From assembly GCA_947258465.1 (NCBI GenBank), contig CAMYIQ010000296.1, positions 1 to 21,208 of the forward strand: a stretch of DNA of 21,208 bases, in the 5' to 3' direction. The notes beneath the pieces were generated by a model, which did no database searches, was not told the DNA's origin, and saw nothing but the letters and a program-made list of their open reading frames with translations. Positions 7,674 to 14,630 of this stretch are shown one piece after another (position 1 is the stretch's first letter; each line of letters opens with the position of its first letter). This DNA comes from an uncultured Erythrobacter sp. GTDB taxonomy: Bacteria; Pseudomonadota; Alphaproteobacteria; Sphingomonadales; Sphingomonadaceae. Position numbers and translations under genes: made by a program.

Positions 7674-8246
7674 ATGCCGACTCTCTATCACTCGCCCCAA
7701 TCCCGTTCCGACACTGTGGTCGAACTGGTGCGCATGCTCGGCGCCGATATCGACATTCGAGACGTCACCATCGAACGTGAGGACGGTTCGGGTGCTGCGG
7801 ACCCTGCCAATCCGCATCCCGAGAAGAAAGTGCCGTATCTTGTCGATGGCCAGGATACCGTGCGGGAGCGCGGGGCGATCATGCTGTATCTGACCGACAC
7901 CTATCCGCAGGCGAAGCTGGGGCCGCTGCCGGGCGAGGCGGGGCGCGGGGCCTATCTGTCCTGGATGTCCTATTATCAGGGGGTTATGGAACCGCTGCTG
8001 ATCCTGCAATGGGCCGGGTTGACGCACCCTGTGGTCGAAGACAGCCTTGGCACGCAAGCGACGATGCTCGAGCAACTGGCCGCGCCGCTGCGCAAGGGGC
8101 CGTGGTTGCTGGGCGAGGCATTCAGCGCGGCGGACATGCTGTGCAGTTCACCGTTCCAGTGGTTTTCCGACATGCTCCCGGATGAGCCGACGATCCGCGA
8201 CTGGGTCGAACGCTGTGCCGCGAAATTGAGCGCTGCCGAAAATTAG
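7674..8246 (+). CDS. Glutathione S-transferase family protein
   Basis: A cytosolic 190-residue GST-fold protein. The thioredoxin-like N-terminal domain starts PTLYHSPQSRSDTVVELV, where S7 or S10 occupies the usual catalytic Ser/Cys region. KKVPYLVDG contains the cis-proline, and ERGAIMLYLTDTYP is the glutathione-contact segment. The C-terminal helical domain includes WLLGEAFSAADMLCSSPF, with the conserved N-capping Asp. The ATG at 7674 has GAAAGGAAAA upstream; an in-frame ATG at 7629 lies inside the operator repeats and adds unrelated residues. Substrate is unknown. The pairing with a divergent YafY-type regulator suggests induction by a small electrophile or metabolite. Confidence 0.88.
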   Translation: MPTLYHSPQSRSDTVVELVRMLGADIDIRDVTIEREDGSGAADPANPHPEKKVPYLVDGQDTVRERGAIMLYLTDTYPQAKLGPLPGEAGRGAYLSWMSYYQGVMEPLLILQWAGLTHPVVEDSLGTQATMLEQLAAPLRKGPWLLGEAFSAADMLCSSPFQWFSDMLPDEPTIRDWVERCAAKLSAAEN

Positions 8247-8250
8247 AGCC

Positions 8251-8265
8251 GGTCGCCGATCGACC
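8251..8265. terminator. Short hairpin between convergent genes
   Basis: GGTCG (8251-8255) pairs with CGACC (8261-8265) around CCGAT, exactly filling the gap between the GST stop and the convergent gene's stop. There is no T-run, so it is at most a weak bidirectional terminator. Confidence 0.25.
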
Positions 8266-9039
8266 TCATCCGTGCTTGGCGCGATGCGCGTCGAGCACGG
8301 GTTTCATGCGGCCCAGCGCTTCGCCGACGCGCTCGGGAAATTGCCCGGCCCCCATATCGAACACCGCATTATGCGCCGCCACGATGCGGCGTGCTCCGGC
8401 CCATTCGACGCCGAGCTCGACGGCCCATTCGTGAAAATCGTCGGCCGCACCCGCGCGCGGCTCCAGCGCCTTGGCCAGTGTAGGGTGGAAACCCAGCCGC
8501 CCGGTTAAGGGCAGCAGCGATAGTGGGAAACCCTTGCGCAGATACACGAAAGTATCGTCGACATGGATCGTCCCGCTCGCCCGGTGCAGCGCGAGGATGG
8601 AGGAGAAATGGACGTTCTCGTTATCGGCGACCAGCGGCACACCGCGCGGGATCGAAAAGGCGAAATCATCCGCATAACGCTGCATCAGGGCGTCGTCTTC
8701 GCAGCGCAGCTCCTGCCAGTCGAGACCGGGGGCGATTTCCAGATGGCGCGAGGTTCCATAATGCCTGGCTTGCGGAAAGGCCTTGTGCATCCATTCGCAA
8801 TGGACCGTGTGGAAGGGATGCAGGTTGAGCACCGCCTCGACTCTGCGGCCGCCATCGGTCAGCGCATCGACCCGGGCGCGGACCTCGTCATCGAACGCAT
8901 AGCTGTCGAGGAAAACGAAACTGCCGCTCGCCAGCCGGACCAGCGAGCATTGCGTGCCGATATCGACGATCCCGCCGATCCGGAAGCTGCCGCGCACGGT
9001 CCAGAACCCGTCGCCCAGATCGACGAAGGCGTCGCTCAT
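8266..9039 (-). CDS. Degenerate metallo-beta-lactamase-fold protein, function unknown
   Basis: The 257-residue protein resembles the metallo-beta-lactamase superfamily. It has an N-terminal beta-rich start (GFWTVRGSFRIGGIVDIG), SGSFVFLDSYAFDDEV, then LNLHPFHTVH in the place of HxHxDH. HVDDTFVY and VAAHNAVF sit where later metal ligands (Asp, His) are expected. The first motif reads H74-x2-H77-x2-H80 rather than HxHxDH, so metal binding may be changed or lost. The ATG at 9039 overlaps the nitroreductase stop as ATGA, indicating translational coupling. An ATG 18 bases upstream (9057) is possible but less attractive. No specific substrate can be named. Confidence 0.65.
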   Translation of the reverse strand: MSDAFVDLGDGFWTVRGSFRIGGIVDIGTQCSLVRLASGSFVFLDSYAFDDEVRARVDALTDGGRRVEAVLNLHPFHTVHCEWMHKAFPQARHYGTSRHLEIAPGLDWQELRCEDDALMQRYADDFAFSIPRGVPLVADNENVHFSSILALHRASGTIHVDDTFVYLRKGFPLSLLPLTGRLGFHPTLAKALEPRAGAADDFHEWAVELGVEWAGARRIVAAHNAVFDMGAGQFPERVGEALGRMKPVLDAHRAKHG

Positions 9040-9728
9040 TCGAACCCGACGAAACACGCCGCCTCGTCAACGCTCTTGCGCTCGCTCACCACCGCATTGG
9101 CGGGGAAGCTCTCGTCCGGCCAGCCCATGGCGACCGCCTTCATGATCACCTGGTCGTCGGGAATGCCGGCCTGTTCGCGGACCACCGGGCTTTGCATGAT
9201 TCCCTGGCTGTTGATGACGCAGCCCAATCCGCGCGACCAAGCGGCATTGACCAGCGCGGTAGTCACCGCCCCGCAGTCGAAGGGCGTGTCGTCGCTGCCC
9301 GATAATTCCTTGTCGTAAGTCACGATCACGCAGACCGGCGCATCGAACTGGCGGAAACCGCGCAGAACCCAGTCCTGCCGCTTGTCCTTGTCGTCGCGCG
9401 CAATGCCCATGGCGCCGAACAGTTGTTTCGCGACGCCAACCTGCCGATCGCGATGAACGCCGGCGAAAGGTTCGCCGCGGCGGAATTCGCGGCTGTCCGG
9501 CACGCCGGCGAGGATGTTCTCGGTATTGCCCTTGCGAATGCGGTCCAGCGGTTCGCCGGTGATGACGTGGAAATGCCAGGGCTGCGTGTTCATCGAAGTG
9601 GGCGATCGCATGGCGAGCGTCAGGATTTCCTCGATCAACGTGCGCGGCACCGGCTTGTCGAGATAGCCACGGATCGAACGGCGGCCCGTCACCACCTCGT
9701 CATAGGTCATATCCCGAGTACCGCTCAT
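9036..9728 (-). CDS. Nitroreductase-family FMN oxidoreductase
   Basis: A 230-residue flavoprotein of the nitroreductase family, probably a homodimer reducing nitro or quinone compounds with NAD(P)H. Motifs are TGRRSIRGYLDKPVP (FMN phosphate and ribityl contacts), MRSPTSMNTQPWHFHVI near residues 40-56, DCGAVTTALVNAAWSRGLG, and the C-terminal MGWPDESFPANAV. The ATG at 9728 has a GGGAGA ribosome binding site about nine bases upstream. Its stop overlaps the start of the metallo-beta-lactamase-like gene, so the two are likely one functional unit. The physiological substrate cannot be inferred. Confidence 0.9.
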   Translation of the reverse strand: MSGTRDMTYDEVVTGRRSIRGYLDKPVPRTLIEEILTLAMRSPTSMNTQPWHFHVITGEPLDRIRKGNTENILAGVPDSREFRRGEPFAGVHRDRQVGVAKQLFGAMGIARDDKDKRQDWVLRGFRQFDAPVCVIVTYDKELSGSDDTPFDCGAVTTALVNAAWSRGLGCVINSQGIMQSPVVREQAGIPDDQVIMKAVAMGWPDESFPANAVVSERKSVDEAACFVGFE

Positions 9729-9791
9729 TCCACTGTCTCCCTAGCGTGACCGGTGGAGGATTAGCTTGGTGTGGAGCTGGCGCAAAATCCG

Positions 9792-10991
9792 TTACGGCCT
9801 GGCGGGCAGGCATGTGCCGATCGCGGGCGCAGGGAAGATGCGGCAGTCGAAGAAAATCGCTTCCGCCCCTCCGGCGCTTGCCGCGACGAAGCTGAAGCGC
9901 AAGCTGCGGCGCGCGTCCCCGGTTAGCGGGAGCGCGTTCGGGATGGCGCTGGTTTCGCTCCAGCCCTGCACGCGGCAATAGCCATTGCCTGGGCACAGCG
10001 CGCGCGCGCGTTCGACCAGTGCCTGCGGCGCCTCGCCCGGGGCCACGAGCACGAAATGCACGCCCGCGCCCGGCGACGAAGGGGCAGTATCGCTTTCGCT
10101 TTCGCCTTCGCCGGTTCGCGCAACGGTTTTTCGAGTGATGCTGCGCACGCTTTCGCCGCTCTGCAGCAGCGTCGGCAGCGGGTTGACGGTGCCCATGGCG
10201 AGCGCGGTTTCGCGCAGGCGCAAGGGGTCGGGCTCGTCGCCGCCATAGCGGGCCGACAGGGCGGTACGGCGGCCCCAGAAGCCGCGCCAGCGGAAGAAGA
10301 TATGCGTCCCGACCTGCGCCACCTTGTCGAGCCGGTCGCTCCACCAGGGATAGACATAGTCGGCGTGGAAATGTGTGGCATTGCCCACCGCGGCATGCGT
10401 CGCGCCGCCGAGCATGTCATCGGCCCGGGCGCGGGCATTGCGCCATGCCGCTTTCGAATAAGCTCTCGCGAGCGAGCCGTCGCAGGTGAAGCTGAATTGA
10501 CAGCCGGTCGGGCGCTGCGAGCCTTCGAAAACCACGCCGCATACGGTCTTGGCGAAAGCGGGATGGCGCACGCGGTTGAGGATCACCTGCATGACGGCGC
10601 GCTGGTCGTCATCGCCATTGCCCGCTTCGGCCATGCCCGCCAGCGCCAGACAATCGCGCGCGCGAGCGCGGTCGGCCTCGCTGCCGTCAAAGCTGAAGGG
10701 GCTTGCCGTTCCAGGACCGACTGCAGCAAACCCCGCCGCGGCATTGCGTGCCCGCGCGTCGTCGGCGGTCAGTTCGGAAAGGACAACGGTATCGTCGGCG
10801 GCAGCGGGGAGATCGGCCACCGCGATTGCCGGAGACGCCGCCGAGCCGCGTTTTTCCGCGGGCGGCGTATCCGCGCGATCGGTCGTCCCGAAGATCGCAA
10901 GGAGAAGGAAGGGCAGCAGCACGAGGCCTGCGAAAGCCAGTGTGGGAATGGCATCGCGGATATCGGGCCGGGCTGGAGCGTCTGCGTCCAT
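9792..10991 (-). CDS. Membrane-anchored SleB/CwlJ-like cell wall hydrolase
   Basis: The 399-residue protein has one N-terminal membrane segment (about residues 16-34), then a low-complexity Ala/Asp-rich linker to about residue 105. A Hydrolase_2 domain follows at about 110-235. Core motifs are DCLALAGMAEAGN with E122 as the likely catalytic glutamate, QRAVMQVILNRVRHPAF, and CGVVFEGSQ followed by GCQFSFTCDGS. NATHFHADYVYPWW is the family's C-terminal motif. The family cleaves peptidoglycan. In Gram-negative non-spore-formers it is thought to act in wall remodelling rather than germination. Residues 290-399 form an extra Cys-containing region (CPGNGYCRVQGW, FFDCRIF) without recognised homology. 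It follows the YdeI-like gene by 40 bases. Confidence 0.85.
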   Translation of the reverse strand: MDADAPARPDIRDAIPTLAFAGLVLLPFLLLAIFGTTDRADTPPAEKRGSAASPAIAVADLPAAADDTVVLSELTADDARARNAAAGFAAVGPGTASPFSFDGSEADRARARDCLALAGMAEAGNGDDDQRAVMQVILNRVRHPAFAKTVCGVVFEGSQRPTGCQFSFTCDGSLARAYSKAAWRNARARADDMLGGATHAAVGNATHFHADYVYPWWSDRLDKVAQVGTHIFFRWRGFWGRRTALSARYGGDEPDPLRLRETALAMGTVNPLPTLLQSGESVRSITRKTVARTGEGESESDTAPSSPGAGVHFVLVAPGEAPQALVERARALCPGNGYCRVQGWSETSAIPNALPLTGDARRSLRFSFVAASAGGAEAIFFDCRIFPAPAIGTCLPARP

Positions 10992-11031
10992 CGGAACGAT
11001 CTAGGGACGCGCTGCACAACGCACAATATGG

Positions 11032-11310
11032 CTAGGCGGCGACCCATTTCCGTGCGGATTCGCGCCGATGCGGGCAGCCGGGCCAACAGCACGGGCGTTT
11101 CTTCCCGTCGAGCACCTCTTCGTGCAGCCGTGCGCGCCGCTTTTGGCGGGTGGCCTCCCGCTTGGCGGAGATGGTCCAGCAGATCCACTCATTGCGCGCG
11201 AGCGGCGTCAGCGCACGCCATTTTTCCGCGAGCGCGTCATCCTCGTCGAGCATGGCCTTGAGTTCGGGCGGCGTCTCGTGGCGGAAGTCGGGATTTGCCG
11301 CTACCGCCAT
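11032..11310 (-). CDS. YdeI/OmpD-associated (OmdA)-like small protein
   Basis: A 92-residue protein. The segment PPELKAMLDEDDALAEKWRALTP, read across residues 14-36, leads into ARNEWICWTISAKREATRQK, which matches the OmdA/YdeI C-terminal module. The C-terminus adds GKKRPCCWPGCPHRR, with C74, C75, C79 and H81 as a possible small metal-binding knuckle. It starts seven bases after the hemA stop, so it is probably co-transcribed. The general function of this family is unclear; it has been linked to bacteriocin or stress protection. No strong ribosome binding site is visible. Confidence 0.7.
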   Translation of the reverse strand: MAVAANPDFRHETPPELKAMLDEDDALAEKWRALTPLARNEWICWTISAKREATRQKRRARLHEEVLDGKKRPCCWPGCPHRRESARKWVAA

Positions 11311-11317
11311 CGCGCGC

Positions 11318-12538
11318 TTACGCCGCCTCGGCCAGTTCCAGATCCATCCGGTCCCAGATTTCGACCAGCGCTTCGACCAAATCGTCCATCATCTCCGCCG
11401 AGTGGGCGGGGCCGGGCGTGAAGCGCAGGCGCTCGGTGCCGCGGGGCACGGTGGGGAAGTTGATCGGCTGGACGTAGACGCCGTATTCGGCGAGCAGGAT
11501 ATCGCTGATTTTCTTGGCGCGGACCGGATCGCCGACCATTAGCGGGACGATGTGGGTGACGCTGTCCATCACGGGCAGGCCCGCATCGCGCATCTTCTGT
11601 TTGAGCATTTCGGCAGCGGCCTGCTGGCCTTCACGCTCGGCCGAGGACGCTTTGAGGTGCCGCACCGAGGCCAGCACGCCCGCGACCAGGGCGGGGCTGA
11701 GCGACGTGGTGAAAATGAAGCCGGGCGCATAGCTGCGAATGCAGTCGACGATCTTCTTGTCGGCGGCGATATAGCCGCCCATGACGCCGAAGGCCTTGCC
11801 TAGCGTGCCTTCGATGATGTCGATCCGGTGCGCGGCTTCGTCGCGTTCGGAAATGCCGCCGCCGCGCGGGCCGTACATGCCCACGGCGTGAACCTCGTCG
11901 ATATAGGTCAGCGCGTTGTATTTTTCCGCAAGGTCGCAGATCGCGTGGATCGGTGCGATGTCGCCATCCATCGAATAAACGCTTTCGAAAGCGATCAGCT
12001 TGGGAGTGGCCTCGTCTTCGGTGGCCAGCAGTTCTTCGAGATGTTCGAGATCGTTGTGGCGGAAGACACGCTTTTCGCAGCCCGAATTGCGGATTCCCGC
12101 AATCATGCTGGCGTGGTTCAGTTCGTCGGAAAAGATCACACAGCCCGGCAGCAGCTTGGCCACGGTCGACAGCGTTGCGTCGTTCGAGACATAGCCGCTG
12201 GTGAACAGCAGCGCGGCGTCCTTGCCGTGGAGGTCCGACAGCTCGGCTTCCAGCTCGACGTGGTAATGGGTGTTGCCGCCGATATTGCGCGTCCCGCCAC
12301 TGCCCGCGCCGACATCGTGCAGCGCCTCTTCCATGGCGGTGATGACCTTGGGGTGCTGGCCCATGGCGAGATAGTCGTTCGAGCACCACACGGTGACCGG
12401 CTTCGGGCCATTGTGGCCGGCGAAGCAGCGCGCATTGGGGAAGGCGCCCTTGTTGCGCAGGATGTCGATGAAAACGCGATAGCGGCCTTCCTCATGCAGT
12501 CGGGCAATCGCTTCGTCGAAAATCTGGTCGTAGTTCAC
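11318..12538 (-). CDS. hemA: 5-aminolevulinate synthase
   Basis: This 406-residue PLP enzyme condenses glycine and succinyl-CoA to 5-aminolevulinate, the first step of the C4 (Shemin) heme pathway of alphaproteobacteria. Motifs include WCSNDYLAMGQHP, GAGSGGTRNIGGNTHYHVEL, FSDELNHASMIAGIRNSG, YIDEVHAVGMYGPRGGG and EGTLGKAFGVMGGY, in which K248 is the PLP lysine, the same number as in Rhodobacter. The start is GTG at 12538 (VNYDQIFD), which gives the exact family N-terminus. The upstream ribosome binding site is weak. A Fur-like palindrome lies about 90 bases upstream, suggesting iron control. Confidence 0.97.
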   Translation of the reverse strand: MNYDQIFDEAIARLHEEGRYRVFIDILRNKGAFPNARCFAGHNGPKPVTVWCSNDYLAMGQHPKVITAMEEALHDVGAGSGGTRNIGGNTHYHVELEAELSDLHGKDAALLFTSGYVSNDATLSTVAKLLPGCVIFSDELNHASMIAGIRNSGCEKRVFRHNDLEHLEELLATEDEATPKLIAFESVYSMDGDIAPIHAICDLAEKYNALTYIDEVHAVGMYGPRGGGISERDEAAHRIDIIEGTLGKAFGVMGGYIAADKKIVDCIRSYAPGFIFTTSLSPALVAGVLASVRHLKASSAEREGQQAAAEMLKQKMRDAGLPVMDSVTHIVPLMVGDPVRAKKISDILLAEYGVYVQPINFPTVPRGTERLRFTPGPAHSAEMMDDLVEALVEIWDRMDLELAEAA

Positions 12539-12599
12539 TGGCGTATTCGCCCGTATCTGCGCCGCCCGTCAGCGGCCAACTCTGCGGCTCGCCCTAATC

Positions 12600-12610
12600 G
12601 AAACGGTTTC
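12600..12610. promoter_or_regulatory. Palindrome in the hemA upstream region
   Basis: GAAAC-G-GTTTC is a perfect 5-1-5 inverted repeat 62 bases upstream of the hemA start, within the probable promoter region. It may be an operator. No regulator is identified. Confidence 0.25.
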
Positions 12611-12628
12611 AAATCGCTACCGCGATCT

Positions 12629-12645
12629 TTGCGAGCGATTCTCAA
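12629..12645 (-). promoter_or_regulatory. Fur-box-like palindrome upstream of hemA
   Basis: On the minus strand the site reads TTGAGAATCGCTCGCAA. It is symmetric at its ends (TTG.GA...TC.CAA) and resembles the proteobacterial Fur consensus TGAGAAT-n-ATTCTCA, with TTGAGAAT intact in the left half. It sits between the end of the globin-like gene and hemA, 91 bases from the hemA start. The call is made by eye. Confidence 0.45.
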
Positions 12646-12646
12646 G

Positions 12647-13129
12647 TCAGCGGGTTGGTGGCGGCGGCTCGAAGCCGGGCAGGGGATCGCCCCCGTCCCC
12701 ATGGACGAATTCGCTGCGGAGGCTCTCGACGAAGCCGGCGAATTCCTCGCGGATGGTGATCCACAAGGCGCGTTCGTCGGAGCACTCCTCGGGAACGGTG
12801 CGAAGCAGGACGTCGAGCGCTGCATCCACCAGCCCGAGATACCAGCGCGGGGGAATATGCAGCGAATCGTTGTGGTGCACGATGGCGGTTCCGTGGTCGA
12901 TGCGCGCGGTCGCCGGGTCTTCGATCCAGGTCAGGAGCAGGTAGAGGCTTTCGGCCACCATGCGCCCTTCGAGATCCGCCGTGTGACCCAGCCCGTGGTG
13001 TTCGAACGAGGCCCGCGCATCGGGATGGCGGGCGTAATAGGCGTCGAGTACCGGGCGTGTGACGTCACCGCCGACTTCGGCGAGACGTTCGAGGCTTCTT
13101 TGAGCGAGTTCGGAGCGGTCGCGTGTCAT
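12647..13129 (-). CDS. Globin-like helical protein (putative)
   Basis: The 160-residue, mostly helical protein resembles bacterial globins. LERLAEVGGDVTRPVLDAYY is followed by ARHPDARASFEHHG (helices A-C, with the typical Tyr/Pro/Phe spacing). LEGRMVAESLYLLLTWI is helix-E-like. HHNDSLHIPPRWYLGLVDAA resembles the F-G region of flavohemoglobins (HVSLNIKPEHY). Aligned without gaps the F8 proximal His falls on N87, with H85 and H86 just before, so heme binding needs one residue of register shift or may be absent. It starts six bases after the murI stop and precedes hemA. The tail is proline-rich. It could instead be a non-heme globin-fold sensor. Confidence 0.55.
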   Translation of the reverse strand: MTRDRSELAQRSLERLAEVGGDVTRPVLDAYYARHPDARASFEHHGLGHTADLEGRMVAESLYLLLTWIEDPATARIDHGTAIVHHNDSLHIPPRWYLGLVDAALDVLLRTVPEECSDERALWITIREEFAGFVESLRSEFVHGDGGDPLPGFEPPPPTR

Positions 13130-13135
13130 GGCAGG

Positions 13136-13930
13136 TCAGAATTTCTCCAGTCGGTCGATACCACGCTCGGCAAATGCCGGTGCGAGTCTTTCGAAATCCG
13201 CCAGCGCGCCGGTGGTGATCGCGCAGTCGGCGGCGCTGCGGGCGAAGGGTTGGCCGTCGGTCAGATGCGCGATCCGCCGCGCGATCCCTTGCGCTCCATG
13301 CACGAATTCGACCCCCTGACCGAAAGCTTCGCGCAGTTCTTCCTCGAGCAGCGGGAAATGCGTGCAGGCGAGCACAATGGTATCGATATCGCTTCCGTGA
13401 GCCTGCAGCGTGAGGCCTTTTGCCGACTCGGCCACGTCGTCGATGCGCACGCGTTCGCCGCGCAATTTGGCCTCGGCCAAAGGAACCAGCCCATTGGCGC
13501 CGTGACGCAGCAACCGCTTGCCGACCGCGAAGGCATGTTCGAGGTCGTCGACATATCTCTGCCGCATCGTCGCTTCGGTGCCGAGCAGGCCGAAAACGCC
13601 GGTTTTGGTGAGCGCGGCGGCGGGTTTGATCGCGGGCACGGTGCCGACGATCGGGGTTTCGAGCACGTCGCGCACCATGCCCAGCGCGATCGTGCTGGCG
13701 GTGTTGCAGGCAATGCAGATCAGGCGCGGCTGGTAGCGTTCGGCCATCCGCCCGAGCAGCCCGGCGACGCGCGCAGCGACTTCCGCCTCGCTCTTCGTGC
13801 CATAGGGCAGGCCCGCCATGTCGGCCGCGTAGATCACCGGCGCAGCGGGCAGCACCTCGCGCAGCTCGTCCAGCACGGTCAGCCCGCCAATGCCGGAATC
13901 GAACAACAGGATGGGGGATGTTGCGTCCAA
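13136..13930 (-). CDS. murI: Glutamate racemase
   Basis: A 264-residue cofactor-independent racemase producing D-glutamate for peptidoglycan. The first catalytic region is LLFDSGIGGLTVL with D11-S12. The two catalytic cysteines are C75 (ACNTAST) and C189 (ACTHFPLL, followed by the conserved T190 and H191). LPYGTKSE and GTVPAIKPAAA are other family motifs. The start appears to be TTG at 13930 (LDATSPILLF), because no ATG or GTG occurs before the first catalytic motif. A GGAA lies about ten bases upstream. It is the first gene of the minus-strand group with the globin-like gene and is divergent from plsY. Confidence 0.96.
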   Translation of the reverse strand: MDATSPILLFDSGIGGLTVLDELREVLPAAPVIYAADMAGLPYGTKSEAEVAARVAGLLGRMAERYQPRLICIACNTASTIALGMVRDVLETPIVGTVPAIKPAAALTKTGVFGLLGTEATMRQRYVDDLEHAFAVGKRLLRHGANGLVPLAEAKLRGERVRIDDVAESAKGLTLQAHGSDIDTIVLACTHFPLLEEELREAFGQGVEFVHGAQGIARRIAHLTDGQPFARSAADCAITTGALADFERLAPAFAERGIDRLEKF

Positions 13931-14042
13931 AGCGGATATTCCGTGCGGCGTTTAGCTTGTCGAAGGGCCGTACTTAACTTTACAGCACAATCAAAGAGGA
14001 AGGGCGTGGCCGCGATCGGGCGCCCGGCAGCGGAGGTTTCCC
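13931..14042. promoter_or_regulatory. Divergent murI / plsY intergenic region
   Basis: These 112 bases must hold both divergent promoters. The AT-rich stretch 13962-13992, including TACTTAACTTTACAG, is the best place for -10 elements, but no clear -35/-10 pair stands out. A perfect GGAGG (14032-14036) is six bases from the plsY GTG. Confidence 0.4.
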
Positions 14043-14630
14043 GTGGGTGCATTTTACGCAGCATTGCTCGGCTATGTGGTCGGATCGATCCCCTTCGGCC
14101 TGTTGTTGACCAAAGCAGCGGGCATGGGGGACGTGCGCCAGATCGGTTCGGGCAATATCGGCGCGACCAATGTTTTGCGCACCGGCAATAAGGGGCTCGC
14201 CGCCGCTACGCTGGTGCTCGATCTCGCGAAGGGATTCGCTCCCGTGGCAGTGGCGGGCCAGCTCTGGGGGGAAGTGGCGATGGCGTTTGCCGCCGGTGCC
14301 GCAGTGCTCGGCCATTGCTTCCCCGTCTGGCTGGGGTTCAAGGGCGGCAAGGGCGTGGCGACCAATGCGGGGGTTGCCTTCGGTCTCGCCTGGCCGCTGG
14401 GGCTGGTCTATGCCTTTATCTGGCTGAGCGTACTGGCGATCTTCCGCGTGTCCTCGCTCGCCGGTATGGCAGCGGTCGTCGCTGCGGCCGCCGCCGCGCC
14501 GCTCTTTGGCTATCCGCAGTTCTTCCCCGTCCTCGCCGCGATCGCGCTGCTCATCATCTATCTCCACCGCGCCAATATCGCCCGGCTGATGAAGGGCGAA
14601 GAACCCAGGATCGGCGGCTCGAAAGAGTGA
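14043..14630 (+). CDS. plsY: Acyl-phosphate:glycerol-3-phosphate acyltransferase
   Basis: A 195-residue inner-membrane enzyme that acylates glycerol-3-phosphate from acyl-phosphate made by PlsX, the first step of phospholipid synthesis. It has about five hydrophobic segments. The active-site motifs are IGSGNIGATNV (residues 34-44), GHCFPVWLGFKGGKGVAT (90-107) and the final HRANIARLMKGEEPRI. The GTG start at 14043 has GGAGG six bases upstream. The stop overlaps the dprA start as GTGA, so the two are co-translated. Confidence 0.96.
   Translation: MGAFYAALLGYVVGSIPFGLLLTKAAGMGDVRQIGSGNIGATNVLRTGNKGLAAATLVLDLAKGFAPVAVAGQLWGEVAMAFAAGAAVLGHCFPVWLGFKGGKGVATNAGVAFGLAWPLGLVYAFIWLSVLAIFRVSSLAGMAAVVAAAAAAPLFGYPQFFPVLAAIALLIIYLHRANIARLMKGEEPRIGGSKE

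Noticed and set aside
11828..14191. A 787-codon plus-strand open frame across hemA, the globin-like gene and murI.
   Set aside because: It is a frame kept open by GC-rich codon bias antisense to three recognisable genes. It shows no domain and no family resemblance.
14315..14626. Upstream ATG extension of dprA inside plsY.
   Set aside because: The extra 104 residues are a frame-shifted shadow of plsY; the GTG at 14627 gives standard DprA length.
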